A DNA stretch of 64,000 nt, taken from Molanna angustata (Eukaryota > Arthropoda > Insecta > Trichoptera > Molannidae). Under the pieces are notes generated by a model. That model saw only the letters and a program-made list of their open reading frames with translations, was not told the DNA's origin and did no database searches. Of this stretch, positions 1-11,629 are shown piece after piece; positions within the stretch are counted from its first letter, which is position 1; every line of letters begins with the position of its first letter. The translations under genes and the position numbers were made by a program. The stretch spans positions 23,652,934-23,716,933 of the forward strand of contig OY754980.1 in assembly GCA_963576475.1 (NCBI GenBank), read 5' to 3'.

Positions 1-34
1 CCCTACAAAGTCCGGAATAACCCGTGCCCACCAC

Positions 35-220
35 TTAGATCAACCATCGAGGATTTTTGTGTACTATATATCCTTTTATTTTCTTTTTGAATTCCTCGAT
101 GGATCCGCACTGCTTCAAACTGGGAGGCATGGGGTTCCAGACCTTGGGCAGCAACACATCGTCGGTCCTACGTCCATATTCATTGTAGAATTTGTAAGTG
201 CGTAAACGTTTGTTAGTCAC
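35..220 (-). pseudogene. LINE reverse-transcriptase C-terminal tail (remnant)
   Basis: A short open frame of 61 codons whose middle reads like the far C-terminus of metazoan non-LTR retrotransposon ORF2: a W-N-x-M-P-P-S-L core followed by a spaced F-K-K-K-I-K, the usual 'WN.LP..L...S...FK..LK' ending. The RT palm and endonuclease are absent, so it is a truncated 3' fragment. The product, if ever made, would have no function. It could instead be a chance match because only about 35 residues are informative. Confidence 0.5.
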
Positions 221-384
221 TGATCTAGTTTGTCTACCGTGTGCTATTAATAGTCAGTGTTTAGGTTTCAAAAAACGAAATACTGTATGGAGAAACAAAC
301 AGATGCTTACCACCAGCAAGTCATAATCTACAAGGGGTGAGTCCGCCTCATCATTAAATATGGTATAGAAGAAAGAGCCGACTC

Positions 385-735
385 CAACAAAACAAAAAGC
401 TGTCTTAGAATGGCTGAAATGAAGATCCTACGCGCCATTGCTGGAGAGTCTTCAGAGACTATATCAGAAGTTAGATGATCAGGTCTATATGTGGTATCGA
501 GAACATATAACGTAGCCAAAGACGCTTCTGGAGAGACCATGTTAACTTATGGACGACAGTAGAATTGTCAAGATTGTGAAGGCGGAAGTACCCAACAATA
601 TAAGACCTGCGAAAAGATGGAAGGACAGTTGGACCTGTTCCTCTCAGGATAGCCTATCTTTACAAACAAGTCATATGACCTAAAGCACGAGGAAGAAGTA
701 GAAAACTACTGGAAATACGATTATAATAAGCCGCC
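385..735 (+). pseudogene. Decayed RTE-like LINE 3' fragment
   Basis: Near 405-450 one frame reads LRMAEMKILRAIAG, matching the conserved 'AEMRMLRWMAG' segment downstream of the RT domain in RTE/BovB-like elements. About 160 bases further, after frame changes, RPAKRWKDSW (around 600-635) matches the terminal 'GRPRKRW.D' motif. Stops and frameshifts interrupt it throughout. The order of the two motifs is that of an intact element. This is an old, non-functional copy. Confidence 0.5.
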
Positions 736-739
736 ATAC

Positions 740-3657
740 TAGCTCGATCCAATTCCATCAAAGAATTAGTGTTCTGTGATTCTGGCGATCTCGATTTCAA
801 GCGTCATTCTGATGAAATATTCGTAAGACACCGTTATGCGTAGATATAATAAATAGGTTCAAACAGAAGCGAAGTACCTATATGCGTTTTAAAGACTAAT
901 CACTGAATTGGGAATGATAAATAGAATGTTCTGCATACGCTCTACACTGCAACCCTTTCAACAGCTGTTGCTGTTTCAACTATCGATGGTAAAGCAATAA
1001 TGGTCAAGGTATTCAAATACTTACACATTTACACTCTATTAGGACGGTAAAACTGAAAGAGTTTTGTGAATATGTATGCTTTGTATAGTTGAAACGATGG
1101 GTTTTGGGCATCAAATTTGATCAAACGTTCCGTGTTGGTTCCTTGAAGTTATGGCAACCCTGATTACTATTAGAGCGTATAAATTTCTCACTGTCACAGA
1201 CAATAACGAATAAATGACTATTTAAGATATTAAGCAGATATTTTCAATGTGACATGATTCGTATTACTTTGATATACATTTTCTGTCTATTTATTGAAGG
1301 GGAAACGTATAACTTGTTTATCTGAATTCTAGGAAAATATATTTAATTAAAATACATTTTTATCACAACGAGATTTATACGCACTGGCGGATAGAACGTT
1401 GTCTTAAAGATACTTTCGAGAAGCGTGATTAATTGTCTTTCTAAAAGTCTAGAGTTCGTATTATCAAAATCAATATTGATTATTGATCTTCATGGCCGAA
1501 AACTGGCTCTCTAATTAAAAAAATTCAAAACATGTCGGACGATGTGTACTAATGGATAGTTCATTGCTGAATAACATTCCAGCTCACCAGCAGGGTAATC
1601 TACCTTCTTTCAAAGAATGGAGAGTTAGAAAGTGTGTGATCCATTCTGCTGAAATCAGTTTAATTAAAAAAAAGTTTTTTAACTCACAAAAACAATGACT
1701 GCTCCCAATATAAAACAGGGACTGACTATCCCTAGCATATTGTCGAGTGAAAATACAAATTTACAGCAAAACGTACGAGAGTGTAGATGGTTTGGTTGTG
1801 TACTTTGTACGTGTACCTTTCCATTGTCTCTGCTTTAAATGCTTTACTCTGTTGTGCCTTTATGGTTGTTGTCAAACTGTTTGTGAATTAAATCATCTTT
1901 ATTTTATATAAGTTGGTACATAAAATATTAAAAGACTTAGTTTAAGTTCGTTCTGAATTATTTTAAAAATTTGTAATTATGATTGAAGAATTGTGATCTT
2001 GTAACAAAAAAATATATCACTTATATGTGCACTAAAAATATGTATAAATAACGTCGGATGTTACCCCTTATTTGGGGGTATGTGTTTACTATTTAAAAGG
2101 ATTATTTATCATGAGAATAATAATAAATGTGCGTGTTCCAAAGATATTAATTAAACATCTACCTCAAAATATGATATTGTAAAAGATCAGTTCAAAAAAT
2201 GTTTGGTATTCAATTAACAGTGATGAAAGGTTTCAAATAAAAGATCTTACACGATCAATATTAGTATATTCTTTTGAAAGTTAATATTTTATTAGATGAA
2301 AATTTAGCTGTTCGTGATATAAAGGGTTGGAATAAATATACTATGATAAACGCGATACTATTCAGTTAAACGGTTGACGCATGAATGGTTGGTCGATTGA
2401 ATATACGGACGACGATGGTCTGCAGTTCGTCAATCTTCGCACATCTTCGGAAAATATCTAGGATAAAAAAAATCAGTTTTTATCCAGGAGCACAGCTACA
2501 TTTCCTCGGTTACTTCTCTGATGTCCTAATTGATTGTGACAAACAAGTCGATGACAGTCCAGGATCATGTTAATTCTATTCAAATTCGTTAATTGCCCTT
2601 TTTGCAACATGGTGCTGGGAATGCTAATCTTGAATTCTCCATGAGATACATTCATCTGTCGTCCATTCTGCGTGATGTGAAGCATCCGATTATGCCAAAT
2701 AGCAAAAAACATTCTTCTTTTCACATATGTAAGTCTGTTGAGAAAATATTTGTTGATTACCTATTTGAAATTCTTATCATTTAGTGATGGGTTTGATTTA
2801 CACGCGTGCATTTTTTGGTTCACCTTCAATTATAAACTAACGACCCTTTCATTCTGTCGTTGGCAGTTTCGAAATAATTTCTATATTTTTCCGAACGAAG
2901 CCATTTCTGGTTCGTCGCATTCCCGTACTCCCGTCTACACTTCTTATCGTGTCTCACTATTATGGACAAGATAAGACTGTCAACGACTATGGGTTTTCGT
3001 GGTGAAGATAATGGTGCTTCACGGTGTAAGCGGAAATGAACAAAGATAAGAAATAATGAAAAATCACTGGAAGGCATCGAAACATAATTTGGAAGTAAAA
3101 TAACCTTTATTATAAGTTAGTCAAGCCTATATTAAATGGAGGTAGCTCCCCTTATTAAGCAATTTTAACATGTTGGAACATTCCAGAGATGTATAATAAG
3201 AGGATATTTCTGTGGTAAATAATCCCTAAAATAGAAGGCGTACCTAATATGTTGTTTGATAGGCGACTTCACGGCGGAAGATTTTGTAAGGGATCATTTT
3301 TGTCTGAATCTGAAAGTAAAAAAATCACTCTGAATACTATTTCGGGAATTCTCTCTGTACACAAAAGAATTTCACACGTTAAATAAGCTGTCTTAAAATG
3401 TTATTTTTCCTACGAAAATTCAAAAGATGTTGGATGGAGTATTAGGAAAAAATCTATTTATATAAATACAACGCTTGTGAAAATTATTATTAGATATATT
3501 TATTTCTTGTTGGCTTAAAATACTTGGTAAATATTTTCAGGTACAAAGGTAATTATTACATACAAACAGATTCAAGATTGACGTTAAACATATATATGAA
3601 GAATGTATCGTGAGAATACAAAATTTATGTTGAAGCCAACATGAGATTTCGTTACCA
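740..3657. other. AT-rich stretch, no gene recognised
   Basis: No convincing coding region, RNA gene or repeat array was found. Overlapping short frames on both strands around 2390-2780 stay open for up to 83 codons but show no family motif, and I do not call them genes. There is no splice-bounded exon series that I can support. Confidence 0.5.
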
Positions 3658-4213
3658 CTTGTTACATGTAACACATGAGATCCAACTGACGATAGTGATA
3701 GTATGTTTATTAGAACACAAATTCACAAATTAAAACACAAATACTCAAACACAAATTAATAAATATTATACAATATTTAGTTTTCAATATAAAACATGTA
3801 GGTATGTATGTCAGGATAGGATATTATGGAGGTCAGTCTGTTTTTCCTACCCAGAATGTGAAAACGGCATGATGGTATGTATATATGTTTGGAGATTAAT
3901 TATCAAACTATTGAGTCACCTTATGTAGATATTGTGTATAGGCCACTGCCATACAAATTGTATAAAACGATGTCGTCACGAATTCCAGTTCAGATAGGAT
4001 TAAAAAAAATAGTATGGAAGTCAGTCCTTTTTTCCTACCCAGAATATGAAAACAGCATGGTTGTATGGAGATTAAGTACCAAACTATCAAGTCTTCTTAG
4101 ATATTGTGTTTAGGCGACTGCCATACATTTTGTATGAAGCGATGTCGTCACTTAATTCAACTTTTATAAAAATTGTCAAAAAAAGTTCGAGATGTACAAC
4201 TACAATGTTCATA

Positions 4214-5331
4214 TCTATATTATAAATTTGAATGTTTGTATGTATGTGTTGAATGCGCTCCTAAACCGTTCATCCAATTGCAATGAAACTTTGGTAAATT
4301 GTCGAGAGTATACCAGGGATGGTTTCTGGATCAAAAATTTTTTTCTTCTTCTTCTTCTTCATCCACCTTCATTTTACCTATGAAGGTGGATTATCCTGGG
4401 AACCGTTCATCCGATTGCAATGAAACTTTGATGAATTGTCGAGCGTATGCCCGGGATGGTTTCTGGATTAAAAAAAAAATCTTTTTCTTCTTCTTCATCA
4501 GGTATTGGGTCATTTTACCTATGAAGTGGACTATCCTGGGAACCGTTCATCCGATTGCAATGAAACTTTGGTTAATTGTCGAGCGTATGCCCGGGATGGT
4601 TTCTGGATTAAAAAAAATTCTTCTTCTTCTTCTTCTTCGGGTATTAGGTCATTTTACCTATGAAGGTAAAATGACCTAATACTCTGGGAGAAGAAGCTTC
4701 AACTGTCCTTCCATCTCTTCGCAGGTCTTCCAGGACATTTTTTGGATTTAAACTTTTTTCTTCTTCTTCTTCTTCATTGTGTATTTGGTCATTTTATCTA
4801 TGAAGGTGGAGTATTGTAGAAGAATAAGATGCAACTGTCCTTCCATCTCTTCGCAGGTTTTCCAGGACGGATTCTGGATTCAAACTTTTTTCTTCTTCTT
4901 CTTCTTTATCGTGTATTTGTTCATTTTACCTATGAAGTTGGAGAATCCTGGAAAAAGAATGTCCAACTGTCCTTTCATCTCTTCGTAGGTCTTCCCAGTA
5001 TTGTTTCGGGAATTAAACTTTTTCTTAACCTACTGAAGGGACGCGAGGTAATGAAGGGAAGGGAGGTACTGGTGGGTCTGACGGGACGGGTGGTACTGAA
5101 GGGTCTGAAGGGGCGGGAGTAACTGAAGGGACGGGAATAACTGAAGGAACGGGAGTAACTGAAGGGACGGGAGTAACTGAAGGGACGGGAGTAACTGAAG
5201 GGACGGGAGTAACTGAAGGGACAGGAAGTACTGAAGGGATGGGAGGTATTGAAGAGTCTGAAGCGACGGGTGGTTATGGAGGACGATTTTTAATTATACA
5301 GGCAATACGAAGTTTGCCGGGGGTTCACTAG
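4214..5331 (+). mobile_element. Non-autonomous Helitron, family B copy B1
   Basis: Begins A|TCTATATTATAAATTTG and ends GGTTCACTAG|T, the canonical Helitron termini (5' TC, 3' CTRR, insertion between host A and T). Nine bases before CTAG lies a small hairpin, GGCAA...TTGCC (around 5301-5318). The interior has four imperfect ~141-bp units, each with a (TTC)n tract and the palindrome AGGTcattttACCT, then an 18-bp minisatellite. It sits inside family A copy A1. The uninterrupted sequence at 27640 (ataaaaaa|tataaacattg, reversed) shows insertion exactly between A and T. It has no Rep/helicase, so it must have been mobilised in trans. Confidence 0.8.
5037..5262 (+). repeat. 18-bp minisatellite inside Helitron B1
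   Basis: About a dozen units related to ACTGAAGGGACGGGAGTA, with variants ending in GGTA or GGTATT. It is the shortest of the four family B arrays in this window and lies just upstream of the element's 3' hairpin. The unit length is a multiple of three, so it stays open in several frames; this is not evidence of a gene. Confidence 0.85.
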
Positions 5332-5445
5332 TTTTTTATAAAAAATTACACTATCTCGTTGAGGTGTTTCGGCCTTTTTCGATATTTTTAAAAACTTATG
5401 AAATATAGGAAATATAGAAATATTTGTAAACACATAAATTTTTAA

Positions 5446-5530
5446 GACTCTCGGGTTTGATTCCCGACGGAGACATACATAGTTTTCAATTGTGTTTTCA
5501 GTTTGGATCTGAGGCGACATTTTTTTATTT
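5446..5530 (+). mobile_element. SINE family C, 3' body fragment C1
   Basis: Contains a tRNA-type B box (GGGTTTGATTCCC) followed by GGAGACATACATAG and 'tgtgttttcagt.tggatctg', which matches the reverse complement of copy C2 at 20215-20356. The head with the A box is missing here. It ends in a T-rich stretch. It abuts the truncated end of Helitron-like copy A1, which may mark the point where A1 was broken. Confidence 0.6.
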
Positions 5531-5924
5531 TTTTATTTATATTTATTAAAAAAATCAATACAAATTTTACATATAAATCACAATTTTAAAAGGTATACAA
5601 TTTCCATCATATAATTCATAATAACCCTCTTTAATTGAGATAAAATCTCGTGTGAAAAGAGGAGAGTATCTATTGAATATTGTTACATTTGCCAAAACAT
5701 TGTAAATCTACTAAAAACATGAAGCTACACAAAACAAGAATGAAATAACAAAAAATTAATAAATAAATCTATACAATCTTTTAATTTTATATTTAAATCA
5801 TCATTGACATTGAAATCATTGAAGTCTCAAGAATGTAGCGACTTGTAATTAGATGTGCGTTAAATAAAATATGAAATACCTACTACGTACCTTCTATTAG
5901 TTCGCTCAATAATTCACAAAGAAA
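5531..5924. other. AT-rich, nothing recognised
   Basis: Very AT-rich sequence with no gene, repeat array or conserved element that I could identify. Confidence 0.5.
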
Positions 5925-6089
5925 GTTTTTTTTAAATGAATATGTCCTTGTTAAAAAAGTATATATATACATCTCCCTACGTTCCCTAAAATAAACAAAT
6001 AAATGCTTGTGAAATCGGTCGAGGCAGGATTCGAACTCGAGATCACTGGATTACTAGCCCAGTGCGCTAACCGGTCTGCCATCGACCCA
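5925..6089 (-). mobile_element. SINE family A, copy S1 (tRNA-derived)
   Basis: Reversed, it starts GGGTCGATGGCAGACCGG (A-box region) and carries GAGTTCGAATCC (B box). The head folds like a tRNA with anticodon-loop CTAGTAA, i.e. AGT (tRNA-Thr-like). The non-tRNA tail 'ttagggaacgtaggga...cttgtt.aacaaggacat' is shared with three other copies here. The head-plus-tail structure and dispersed copies identify a SINE, not a working tRNA gene. RNA polymerase III would transcribe it from the internal A and B boxes. Confidence 0.85.
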
Positions 6090-6440
6090 TATGTGAATAT
6101 TCTTTTTTACAAATAAATTAATCTTGTATAGAGGAAAAGCCAACATTATGTAATTTTAGTCAGTTGTCGACAATTTAGTAGTATCAGGGTTATATAAATA
6201 AATGACAAAGGCTATCTGGTATTAATGGAGTCTTCCCTTCCTTTGGAGTTGGTTCACCACCAAGGCTGTAACCCACATTACTTTCTATTCATTTCCCCAA
6301 CATAAATTTGCCTTAGAAAATGATCAATTCGTATTTTACATAAAAAACAGAGGCGATTCAACAGTTCACATACTTATCAATTTTTCATACAGATATAAAT
6401 ATTCTATGGATAAAATTCGCATTGTCCGACGTTTTTTTTA
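6090..6440. other. No gene recognised
   Basis: AT-rich sequence between SINE S1 and the family H satellite element. Nothing supportable. Confidence 0.45.
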
Positions 6441-8725
6441 CTCTCCACACTATGGAATAGGGGAGAGTCATGATTTCGCAAAATTTAAGCGTATTTTTTT
6501 TACATCAATTTCTCAATGGGTATCATGTAGAGAATGCACACTATGAGTTTCATCGTGATGTGTTTGTGTGTATGGCGTATACGCTGTACGCCGTACGCCA
6601 TACGCCGTAGCATTTATCTTTTTTGTGTCCTCTCTACAGCCCAAACTATAAGTCTGATCGATTTCATATTAACATCATATGTGTAAAGTGCAAAGATCTA
6701 GAGCTGATTAGTTTTCCATAGACAACTTTTGATTTCTTCTCTATGAATTCATCATTTACGTTGTTTTTTTTTTGTGTCCTCTCTGCAGCCCAAACTATAA
6801 GTCCGATTGACTTCATATTGATATCACATGTGTTAAGTCCATAAACTTAGAGCTGATTAGTTTTCCATAGACAACGGTTCATTTTTTCCCAATGTTTCTT
6901 TATGATTTCATCTATTAAATCTGAAAAAATGCTCTCACGACCTGGAAATTAGAGATATTTTAATTTGGTTTCAACTATTTATACAACACCAAGAATCTTC
7001 ATAAAATTGTATTCAAAGTTGGTCAATGTTAAAAGAAAAATATTCAACGGTTTCAAAAATTATATTTTATTTAATGGATATTTGTATGAAACTTATATGT
7101 AACAAGAGAATTTTTTTATATTTGGCAATGTTCAGTTCATTGATTTTATATTAATATAAGAATATTAATAGCTTGAACTTAGAACTGATTAGCTTTTCAT
7201 AGATATCATAAAATTTCTTCATATGATATCACGTGTCAACATTGTCAAAATGCTCTAACACTCTTTGAAACAAAATTTATCTGCTTTTTTTAAAATATTT
7301 CATACAACATAAGCATTCTTCACTATACTGCATTAATAGTTTGTCTATCTTAACATAAAAATATACTATCGGAAGAAAATTTATATTCCTGATAGTAACA
7401 TTTAGTATGAATAAAAATGTAATTAGATAATTTTCTATGTATGGAAACGTTCAGTAATTTGATTTCATGTTATAATGTAAAGAGCTTGAACATAAAACTG
7501 ATTAGCTTTCCATAAATAACAAAAAATTTCTTCATATGATATCACGTGTCAAAATTTTGAAAATGCTCTCGCGTTCTTTAAAACAAAATTTATCTGCTTT
7601 TTTTATAATATTTCATACAACATAAGCATTCTTCACTGTACGGCATTAATAGTTTGTCTATCTTAACATAAAAATATACTATCGGAAGAAAATTTATATT
7701 CCTGGTAGTAACATTTAGTATGAATAAAAATGTAATTAGATAAATATCTATGTATGGAAAAGTTCAGTTAATTGATTTCATGTTATAATGTAAAGAGTTT
7801 GAACATAGAACTGATTAGCTTTCCATAAATAACAAAAAATTTCTTCATATGATATCACGTGTCAAAATTTTGAAAATGCTCTCGCGTTCTATAAAACATA
7901 ATTTATCTGCTTTTATTAAAATATTTCATACAACATAAGCATTCTTCACTATACTGCATTAATAGTTTGTCTATATTAACATAAAAATATACTATCGGAA
8001 GAAAATTTATATTCCTGGTAGTAACATTTAGTATGAATAATAATGTAATTAGATAAATTTCTATGTATGGAAAAGTTCAGTTATTTGATTTCATGTTATA
8101 ATGTAAAGAGTTTGAACATAGAACTGATTAGCTTTCCATAAATAACAAAAAATTTCTTCATATGATATCACGTGTCAAAATTTTGAAAATGCTTTCGCGT
8201 CCTTTAAAACAAAATTTATCTGCTTTTATAAAAATATTTCATACAACATAAGCATTCTACACCATACTGCAATAATAGTTTGTCTATCTTAGCATAAAAA
8301 TATACTATCGATTGAAAATTTATTTTCCTGGTAGTAAAATTTAGTATGATAAAAAATGTATATAATAAGATAAATTTCTTTTGTATGGAAAAGTTCAGTA
8401 ATTTGATTTCATGTTATAATGTAAAGAGCTTGAACATCGAACTGATTAGCTTTCCATAAATAACAAAAATTTCTTCATATGATATCACGTGTCAAAATTG
8501 TCAAAATGCTCTAACGTCCTTTAAAACAAAATTTATCTGCTTTTATTAAAATATTTCATACAACATTAGAATTCTTCACCATACTGCATTAATAGTTTGT
8601 CTATCTTAACATGAAAATATACTATCGTTAGAAAATTTATATTCCTGGTAGTAAAATTTAGAATGAATAAATTATTTCATTCAATATTTGTGGTGTGGAG
8701 AGTTTAGTGTTGGCCACAACCCACT
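6441..8725 (+). repeat. Family H element with a tandem satellite core
   Basis: Bounded by 'actctccacactatgg' near 6441 and 'tggtgtggagag...gttggccacaaccc' near 8690. The latter, reversed, matches 17349-17390 ('gtagccaacactcaactctccacacc'). The left part has two diverged half-units sharing 'gtgtcctctc(t/g)cagcccaaactataagtc' (6624 and 6774). The right part is a tidy ~313-bp tandem array. A short GC-rich run of repeated 'tacgcc' (6570-6610) sits near the left end. No coding frame is seen. Class is unknown. Confidence 0.55.
7100..8665 (+). repeat. ~313-bp tandem satellite, five units
   Basis: The marker ttcatatgatatcacgtgtc recurs at 7218, 7531, 7844, 8157 and 8474, giving periods of 313, 313, 313 and 317. 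Units share 'ctgattagctttccata', 'caacataagcattcttca' and 'aatatactatcg'. They differ by scattered substitutions, the middle units being most alike, as expected from unequal exchange. The array has no open frame and no transcription signal that I can recognise. Confidence 0.9.
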
Positions 8726-8854
8726 CGTTTTTCAATATGATTATAGTATGGTATGAAAACCTGGAGCTGACTGATGCGACATAAAGGAGAATACGAAATT
8801 TTTTAATTAGGGAAAAAAGATCTTGAATATTGTTGATGACAAGATATCTTTTTT

Positions 8855-9035
8855 TTAATAAAAAATGAATATGTCTTTGTGAAACAAGTACATAATATAC
8901 ATCTTCCAACATTCCTCAAAATAAGCATAAATGCTTGTGCTATACGTGAACGAAAAAAGTCGAGGTAGGATTCGAACTCGCGACCACTGGTTTAGCGCAT
9001 TAGCCCAGCACATTTGTTGCTTTGCCATCGACCCA
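8855..9035 (-). mobile_element. SINE family A, copy S2
   Basis: Reversed, it has GGGTCGATGGCAAAGCAACA (disturbed A box), CGAGTTCGAATCC (B box) and the family tail ending 'cacaaagacatattcat'. The anticodon arm carries an extra 'taatgcgctaaa'-like segment, so it cannot fold as a tRNA. It immediately follows the family H satellite. Confidence 0.8.
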
Positions 9036-9039
9036 TCTA

Positions 9040-9737
9040 TCTGAAATACTTTGGGAATAATACTATATAATGCCAGGAAAAAAGTTTCAACTCCTGCAGC
9101 TTGTGATCCAGGGAAGGATAAAATGCAGGAAAGGACCAGAACGGCGAGAATTTCATAGGTTCGTAACATAGAGCAGGAGTTCAGAAAAAGTTTTATGTAT
9201 AATATATTATGATATAATAGTGTACCGACCTTTCTTTTTTTCAATTATTTGATGTCTAGTACTTTGTTATGCATTTATTGATAAGTAAGTAATATAATGT
9301 ATTGAAGGAATTCATTACCTCAAAGGAATACATACATCCGTTTCAGTGTCCCTAGATCCACACCTGTCAAAGTCCCATACTGTTGGTCTTGTTCTTTGTC
9401 TGAAGAAATTTACATATGTCTGGTTATAAAAGTTTCAGAAAACGTGTGAGGGGAGGAGGTGTAGGAGGTATATAACAAAACAGACATTTTGTCGAGGCTT
9501 TGGGTAATTTCGATACTTATTACGATTTTTTTGTGACCGCTACATTGGATAATATTTTTTTTCCAACCAAGACACTCGAACATTTACATAATATTGAAAT
9601 TCGCTCACGACGAAAATATATGGCATTAAAGGTTGGAGCTACATATTCCGTGCGTTTACACGCGACGTATATTCGTCCCCCGCTCAACTAACTAACGTTG
9701 TTACTTTTTAACTTTGGCACCAAATTGTCGCTCCTCG
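9040..9737. other. No gene recognised
   Basis: Contains short open frames (for example 9500-9691, 63 codons) without recognisable motifs. They may be 5' extensions of the LINE remnant that follows, but the sequence does not prove it. Confidence 0.4.
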
Positions 9738-9886
9738 GACTCTTTTTATCAACACAGCAGCAGACTGTGGAACGATCTTCCGAATACTGTATTTATACCT
9801 TCTTACAACCCGGGTCTTTTACAATTTTTTGTTTTTCTAAACAGATCGCAAACCCTCCCGATCCTTATATCTGATGTCCCCTTCTA
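9738..9886 (+). pseudogene. LINE RT C-terminal remnant
   Basis: One frame reads SSRLWNDLPNTV in its middle, the common C-terminal 'RLWN.LP..V' segment of non-LTR retrotransposon ORF2, followed by a hydrophobic 'LLQFFVFLNR' in the position of the usual 'FK..L..'. Only about 50 codons are recognisable and no catalytic part remains. The 3' region to about 10620 could be its untranslated tail. Confidence 0.5.
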
Positions 9887-9894
9887 AGTCATTT

Positions 9895-9985
9895 AATAAA
9901 ACGGAATTTAATAAGCAAAGAAAACGGAAATTTAATAAGCAAAGAAACGGAAAAGTTAAGAAAACGGAATTTAATAAGCAAAACT
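9895..9985 (+). repeat. Short direct repeats, acggaatttaataagcaaag
   Basis: Four imperfect tandem units of about 24-28 bp built on 'aaaacggaa(t)ttaataagcaaag'. Too short to classify. Confidence 0.7.
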
Positions 9986-10037
9986 GAATTTAAATCGAAT
10001 CAAAAATTAAACATACTTTAAACACATTTTAATTAGC

Positions 10038-10062
10038 TATAAACCACTTATAGTGGTTTATA
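10038..10062. repeat. Perfect palindrome TATAAACCAC...GTGGTTTATA
   Basis: TATAAACCACT on one side is the reverse complement of AGTGGTTTATA on the other, with almost no loop, and weaker complementarity (TAG/CTA) continues outward. It could extrude as a cruciform or be a solo TIR scar. Confidence 0.7.
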
Positions 10063-10064
10063 AC

Positions 10065-11282
10065 TAATTTATAATTCAAATATGGTTAATATTGTTTAAC
10101 TGTTCAGGTTTATATTTTTTTGTCAAGTGTAGGTATACCTTATTGTGTTTTTTTCTTATTCTATATATTTTTATCATCAATATGTGTTTTTATGTGTGTA
10201 TGTAAAGGCAATTTATACCGTTTATCAATACAACATAATATGTGTGAAGATTCAATTTGGTTTCAACTGATTCGTATCTGCATACCAAGGATTCAAAACC
10301 CGAGTTAACTTATCGATAGAACCCACATAATATTATGTATGTTACATGACACCAGATATTAGAGTTTGGGTCTACTCTGCTTTTAGTATTTATTTTTCAT
10401 TGTTACTTTGTTTTTTTATTTTTACTAGTCATATTCGTTTTTTGTTGTTAAATCGTTTCGTTGATACGTTGCGATAATACGCACCGATGAAGTCTGAGCT
10501 GAAACGAATATCTGGCCAGAAAAAGAAATCTGTGTTGATTTATCTTATAGTCTGTGTCTAATTTATTAATACCAACGAATTCGCAATCCCCTTTGTGAGA
10601 TTTCATTGTTATAATTTACGTTCCCCGAGGATGTAAATCAGCTAATTTCTGTAATTAAACACTAATTTTTCTTTTATTTCTGCGATACACTTTTGAAAGA
10701 TAAATGTGGTTTTCAAGCTCTCGAGCGAACGAGGTTCAAAAAAATAATTATTAAAAAAATATTCTCGATTTCAATTTTAATCACTTAAGAAACCAAAGAT
10801 TTTCATTTGTGAACTCGGATGAAAACTGATTTAAATAAAATAATAATTTATGATTTAATGAAATTATTTAAACGCTTTATGACAAGAGATACATATACGG
10901 TTATAATTATTTGTAGTGTAAATTAATTTGAAGAGAGTAGGGTGTGCTGGAATGCATACAGAATGAACACCGAGTGCGCGTAGTGACGCTCTAAGCCATT
11001 CAGAATAACCGGAAACAGACGCTCTGAAGACACTCTGTCGCACTCAGGATTGAACGTCGAATGTCCGCTCCAAACGCCCTGTAAAATCGTCGGGCGAAAA
11101 ACACACTGAGATTTATAGTATCTGTTGATTTCTATTTCATCTGTTGTTAGACAACTTTTTTTCAACTCAACTAGTGGTTATTGCAAAATCAGTTGTGTTT
11201 TTTAAAAATGTACCAACTACCGGTAATCTGCTAAACACCAAAATTTGTATTTGTTATCTCGGACGAACAGACGAACTAATAG
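10065..11282. other. No gene recognised; possible LINE 3' UTR
   Basis: AT-rich. At 10484-10508 the sequence CCGATGAAGTCTGAGC then TGAAACG resembles a decayed hammerhead core (see findings). Otherwise I see only short frames without motifs, e.g. 10923-11165 on the minus strand. Confidence 0.4.
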
Positions 11283-11504
11283 TTGCATATTCAAAAGTTG
11301 ATAACCCCTGATTGAAACAAAAATACAAAATTTTGAGCATAAAAGTTTTGTAGGCTATTACTGTTTATATATACTGAAATTTTCGGCTCTGTAAATTGAG
11401 CTTGGTGGTTTTAGTACAAAATGTTCCTTCATACACGCATCTTGGATTTAAACTGCCTCTTCCTTCAAAAGAATTTCATTCTCTTGAACGAATCGACAGT
11501 TGGA
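11283..11504 (-). mobile_element. Family A Helitron-like, 5' fragment A3
   Basis: Ends at the right with ATCGACAGTTGGA followed by T, the reversed 5' terminus A|TCCAACTGTCGAT. Interior blocks match A4 ('gttgataacccctgattgaaac', 'ttttgtaggc', 'ggctctgtaaattgagc'). The 5' hairpin arms AAGAGAAT/ATTCTTTT are kept. The rest of the element is absent. Confidence 0.7.
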
Positions 11505-11572
11505 TTAAATTAATCCTCTGTTACCAATTCAACAAAAATGTCAAGCTACATACCGCTATTTCACAGAGGAAA

Positions 11573-11623
11573 TGATCATTAATGAATTTATTTATCTATC
11601 AAAAATAAATTCATTAATGATCA
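11573..11623. repeat. Inverted repeat, ~20-bp arms
   Basis: TGATCATTAATGAATTTATT is mirrored by AATAAATTCATTAATGATCA around a ~10-base loop. No flanking duplication is obvious. It may be a solo hairpin left by a TIR element. Confidence 0.8.
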
Positions 11624-11629
11624 AAGAAT

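Larger units (their letters stand above)
3658..5445 (-). mobile_element. Family A Helitron-like element, copy A1, split by Helitron B1
   Basis: Homologous, in reverse orientation, to the best copy at 26985-28008. The 3' end lies at the left: TCCAACTGACGAT at 3681 is the inner inverted repeat and the outermost bases (CTTG on this strand, CAAG reversed) are one change from the CTAG end of other copies. Diagnostic internal blocks are the 'cctacccagaat.tgaaaa' segment (3848 and 4037, partly duplicated) and 'gatgtcgtcac' (3970 and 4142). The element resumes after B1 at 5332 with the 'ggtgtttcggc' block, and its 5' third is missing. No coding capacity is seen. Confidence 0.65.

Noticed and set aside
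2385..2784. Possible host exon from overlapping 60-80 codon frames
   Set aside because: Frames on both strands are equally open, with no motif and no splice context.
6570..6610. Regulatory operator made of tacgcc repeats
   Set aside because: A short local run inside a satellite-bearing element; no evidence of function.
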